From Pseudoselenomonas ruminantium (GTDB taxonomy: Bacteria > Bacillota > Negativicutes > Selenomonadales > Selenomonadaceae), in contig NZ_FOQK01000018.1 in NCBI RefSeq assembly GCF_900113715.1, positions 1 to 64,000 of the forward strand: 64,000 bases of DNA, in the 5' to 3' direction. Shown here in pieces: positions 61,961-64,000 of this stretch. Positions within the stretch are counted from its first letter, which is position 1; the number at the start of each line of letters is the position of its first letter. Under the pieces are notes generated by a model, which was given only the letters and a program-made list of their open reading frames with translations, was not told the origin of the DNA and did not search any database. The translations under genes were made by a program, and so were the position numbers.

Positions 61961-62454
61961 TGTCACGCGATAAGAACGCTGAAGAGATCACCCTTCTTGG
62001 CAAGAAGAAGGTAAACTATCATTACGATTACTGCCCGGAAATCCTGGAGACCTTCCAGAACAAGCATCCGGAAAATGACTATTGGGTCAAGTTCAACTGT
62101 CCTGAATTCACAGCTTTGTGCCCGATAACAGGCCAGCCGGACTATGCGACCATCTACATCAGCTATGTGCCTGGTGAGCGCATGGTCGAAAGCAAATCGT
62201 TGAAGCTCTATCTGGTAAGCTTCCGCAATCATGGGGATTTCCATGAAGATGTCGTCAATGTCATCATGAAGGACCTCATAAAGCTCATGGATCCGAAATA
62301 CATCGAGGTATGGGGAAAGTTCCTGCCACGCGGCGGCATCTCCATCGATCCGTATGCGAACTATGGCCGGCCGGGCACGAAGTACGAGCAGCTGGCTTGG
62401 CATCGTTTTGAGGAGCATGACCTCGTAGCCATGGATAAGGTCGATAACCGCTGA
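61960..62454 (+). CDS. queF: NADPH-dependent 7-cyano-7-deazaguanine reductase QueF
   Basis: 164 residues, the short unimodular type. The catalytic Cys54 lies in [11 protein letters not shown] with Asp61, and the family motif [15 protein letters not shown] at 77-91 binds NADPH. It reduces preQ0 to preQ1 in queuosine synthesis. Start ATG 61960 overlaps the stop of the upstream gene, so it is coupled. Other que genes are not in the window. Confidence 0.95.
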   Translation: MSRDKNAEEITLLGKKKVNYHYDYCPEILETFQNKHPENDYWVKFNCPEFTALCPITGQPDYATIYISYVPGERMVESKSLKLYLVSFRNHGDFHEDVVNVIMKDLIKLMDPKYIEVWGKFLPRGGISIDPYANYGRPGTKYEQLAWHRFEEHDLVAMDKVDNR

Positions 62455-62483
62455 GGCGGTAGCAGAAGAAGGGAGCAAAGCCG

Positions 62484-63308
62484 TTGAAACATCAGAAGCG
62501 CGTTGCATTGGTCAATGATATTACGGGATTCGGACGCTGCTCGGTGACTGTCGAGCTGCCGTTGCTGTCAGCGATGAAGATTCAGGCATGCCCATTGCCA
62601 ACGGCTATCCTGTCGGTTCATACCGGCTTTGCCAATCACTATCTTGATGACTATACAGACCGCATGCGGCCGTACATGGACAGCTGGGAGAAAAACCAGC
62701 TGTCTTTTGATGGTATCTGCACTGGCTTTTTAGGCTCGGTGCACCAGATTGAGATCGTGGCTGATTTTATCCGCCGCTTCAAGCAGCCGGCAACGCGAGT
62801 CATGGTCGATCCGGTCATGGGGGACTATGGCAAGCTTTACAGCTCGTACACGCAGGAGATGTGTGAGGAGATGCGGAAGCTTCTGGCTTATGCCAACCTG
62901 GTGACGCCGAATCTCACCGAGGCCTGCCAATTGCTGGGGATGCCCTATCCGAAGGATGGACGGGTATCGGACCAGGAGCTTGAGTATATGGCAGGCGCAT
63001 TGGCGGATCAAGGCCCGTCACAGGTCATCATCACGGGACTCAGCGAGGGCGATACCATCCGCAATTTCATCTATGAGGCGGGACGGGGCAGCGTCCTGGA
63101 GGTGGAGAAGATAGGCGGTGACCGGTCAGGTTCAGGCGATGCGTTTGCCGCCATTGTGGCTGGCAGTCTCATCAATGGCGAAAGTCTCGAACAGGCGGTC
63201 CGCAAGGCGGCGGATTTCATCAGCAGATGCTTGGCGTATGCGGTGGAACTCAACCTGCCTTGGAATTATGGCCTGCCGTTTGAAGAATATCTAAGGGAGC
63301 TGAAGTGA
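62484..63308 (+). CDS. Pyridoxamine/pyridoxal kinase (PdxY/PdxK family)
   Basis: 274 residues from a TTG start behind GAAGGGAG. Ribokinase-like fold: VALVNDITGFGRCS at the N-terminus, MVDPVMGDYGKLY, VTPNLTEA and the catalytic GDRSGSGDAFAA at the C-terminus. It phosphorylates B6 vitamers in the salvage path. The next gene starts one base after its stop codon. Confidence 0.9.
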   Translation: MKHQKRVALVNDITGFGRCSVTVELPLLSAMKIQACPLPTAILSVHTGFANHYLDDYTDRMRPYMDSWEKNQLSFDGICTGFLGSVHQIEIVADFIRRFKQPATRVMVDPVMGDYGKLYSSYTQEMCEEMRKLLAYANLVTPNLTEACQLLGMPYPKDGRVSDQELEYMAGALADQGPSQVIITGLSEGDTIRNFIYEAGRGSVLEVEKIGGDRSGSGDAFAAIVAGSLINGESLEQAVRKAADFISRCLAYAVELNLPWNYGLPFEEYLRELK

Positions 63309-63309
63309 T

Positions 63310-63969
63310 ATGCTGGTATACGCAACCCATGCGGGGGGCAAATATATGACGTTGGCAGACAGCCTGCGCCTGCAGCCGGAAGGCAAGCGCAATCTGTATG
63401 TCAATATCACCAATGCGTGCAATTGTGCTTGCACGTTCTGTCTGCGCAATATGAAGGAGATGGCTGAGGAATCTTCGCTATGGCTCAAGGAAAAGCCGAC
63501 GCTTCCGGAGTTCAAGGCGGCGCTTGACAGTGTTCCTTGGGACTATATCAAGGAAGTCGTATTCTGCGGGTTTGGTGAGCCAACCATGGAACTGGCGACT
63601 TTGGTGGAGCTGCTCCACTATGTCAAGAAGACGCATCCGGATCTGCCGACGCGCCTCAATACGAACGGCCTGGGCAATCTTGAGTATGGACGCGATATCG
63701 CGGCAGATTTTGCCGGTATACTCGATACGGTGTCCATCAGCCTCAATGCGTCCAATGCGGAGCGTTACTATGAGCTCACGCGGGCCAAGTATGGCATCAA
63801 GTCGTATGAGGCTATGCTGGACTTTGCTGAGCGCAGCAAGCAGTATGTGCCGAATGTCGTGCTGACCATCGTCGACAAAGTGGAAGGGCCTGAGGAGATC
63901 GCCCGCTGCCGGGAAATCTGCGCAGAGCGCGGTCTTACCCTGCGTGTTCGTGAATACGAAGACAGCTGA
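63310..63969 (+). CDS. TatD-linked radical SAM protein
   Basis: 219 residues. The cluster motif is CNCACTFC (CxxxCxxC) near residue 37, followed by VVFCGFGEPTM and RLNTNGLG. It belongs to the short radical SAM group often beside or fused to TatD-type nucleases; the function is unknown. The chosen ATG is 63310 (AGGGAGC upstream); ATG 63346 is also possible. The frame ends at 63969 and the window ends soon after. Confidence 0.85.
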   Translation: MLVYATHAGGKYMTLADSLRLQPEGKRNLYVNITNACNCACTFCLRNMKEMAEESSLWLKEKPTLPEFKAALDSVPWDYIKEVVFCGFGEPTMELATLVELLHYVKKTHPDLPTRLNTNGLGNLEYGRDIAADFAGILDTVSISLNASNAERYYELTRAKYGIKSYEAMLDFAERSKQYVPNVVLTIVDKVEGPEEIARCREICAERGLTLRVREYEDS

Positions 63970-64000
63970 AAAAGTCCAGGCATGACAAAAGCCGGTTCTC

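Noticed and set aside
1-64000. CRISPR array
   Set aside because: No set of regularly spaced identical repeats was seen; the repeats found are two-copy or protein-coding.

Overview
The window looks like a chromosome segment of a diderm Firmicute of the class Negativicutes, most like Selenomonas or Mitsuokella (Selenomonadaceae). Signs of this are genes of Firmicute type (Bacillus-type diheme fumarate reductase, Glu111-type MetA, and a murI...rph-rdgB-yfcE cluster) beside an outer-membrane two-partner secretion system. Other genes fit an obligate anaerobe: the [FeFe]-hydrogenase maturase HydF, paired NirJ1/NirJ2 radical SAM enzymes, and two-subunit iron-sulfur fumarase. The genus is an inference from gene content, not from a database search.

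Positions 1-5216 are the right end of an AT-rich integrated element. It carries a tyrosine integrase beside the 3' end of tRNA-Arg(ACG), a RepL-like winged-helix protein followed by a repeated motif, an HNH endonuclease with four zinc-finger-like repeats, a 23-residue membrane peptide, a zinc-ribbon gene remnant, and about 400 bases of structured-looking, apparently non-coding DNA. The left end of the element lies outside the window.

Positions 5552-17541 are GC-richer housekeeping DNA: tetR-nirJ1-nirJ2, a HAD phosphatase, a histidinol-phosphatase-like PHP protein, a small protein with a strong promoter and long leader, hydF, metA, a ROK kinase and several exported proteins of unknown role.

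Positions 17666-39522 are more AT-rich. They hold a zinc-ribbon membrane protein and then a two-partner secretion locus: a TpsB outer-membrane transporter, a 6144-residue TpsA filamentous adhesin (an 18.4-kb gene), and a 141-residue YbjN/secretion-chaperone-like protein 24 bases after the adhesin stop. A perfect terminator closes the locus. This is the most striking system in the window.

Positions 39526-49453 hold a TSUP permease, gltX apparently co-transcribed with three tandem tRNA-Glu(CTC) genes, an orphan dhaL, a LysR regulator with a thioesterase, an OmpR/HK two-component system followed by rfbD, the transporter sstT, and two tRNA-Ser genes.

Positions 49574-54020 hold murI, a YbgC-like thioesterase, an unknown anchored protein, a CofE-like protein, rph, rdgB and yfcE. 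Positions 54296-59099 encode fumarase (two subunits) and the three-subunit succinate dehydrogenase/fumarate reductase, the malate-fumarate-succinate branch used for propionate formation and anaerobic respiration. The right end (59248-63969) has a soluble chemoreceptor-like protein, a PAS-GGDEF-EAL protein, queF, a pyridoxamine kinase and a TatD-linked radical SAM protein.
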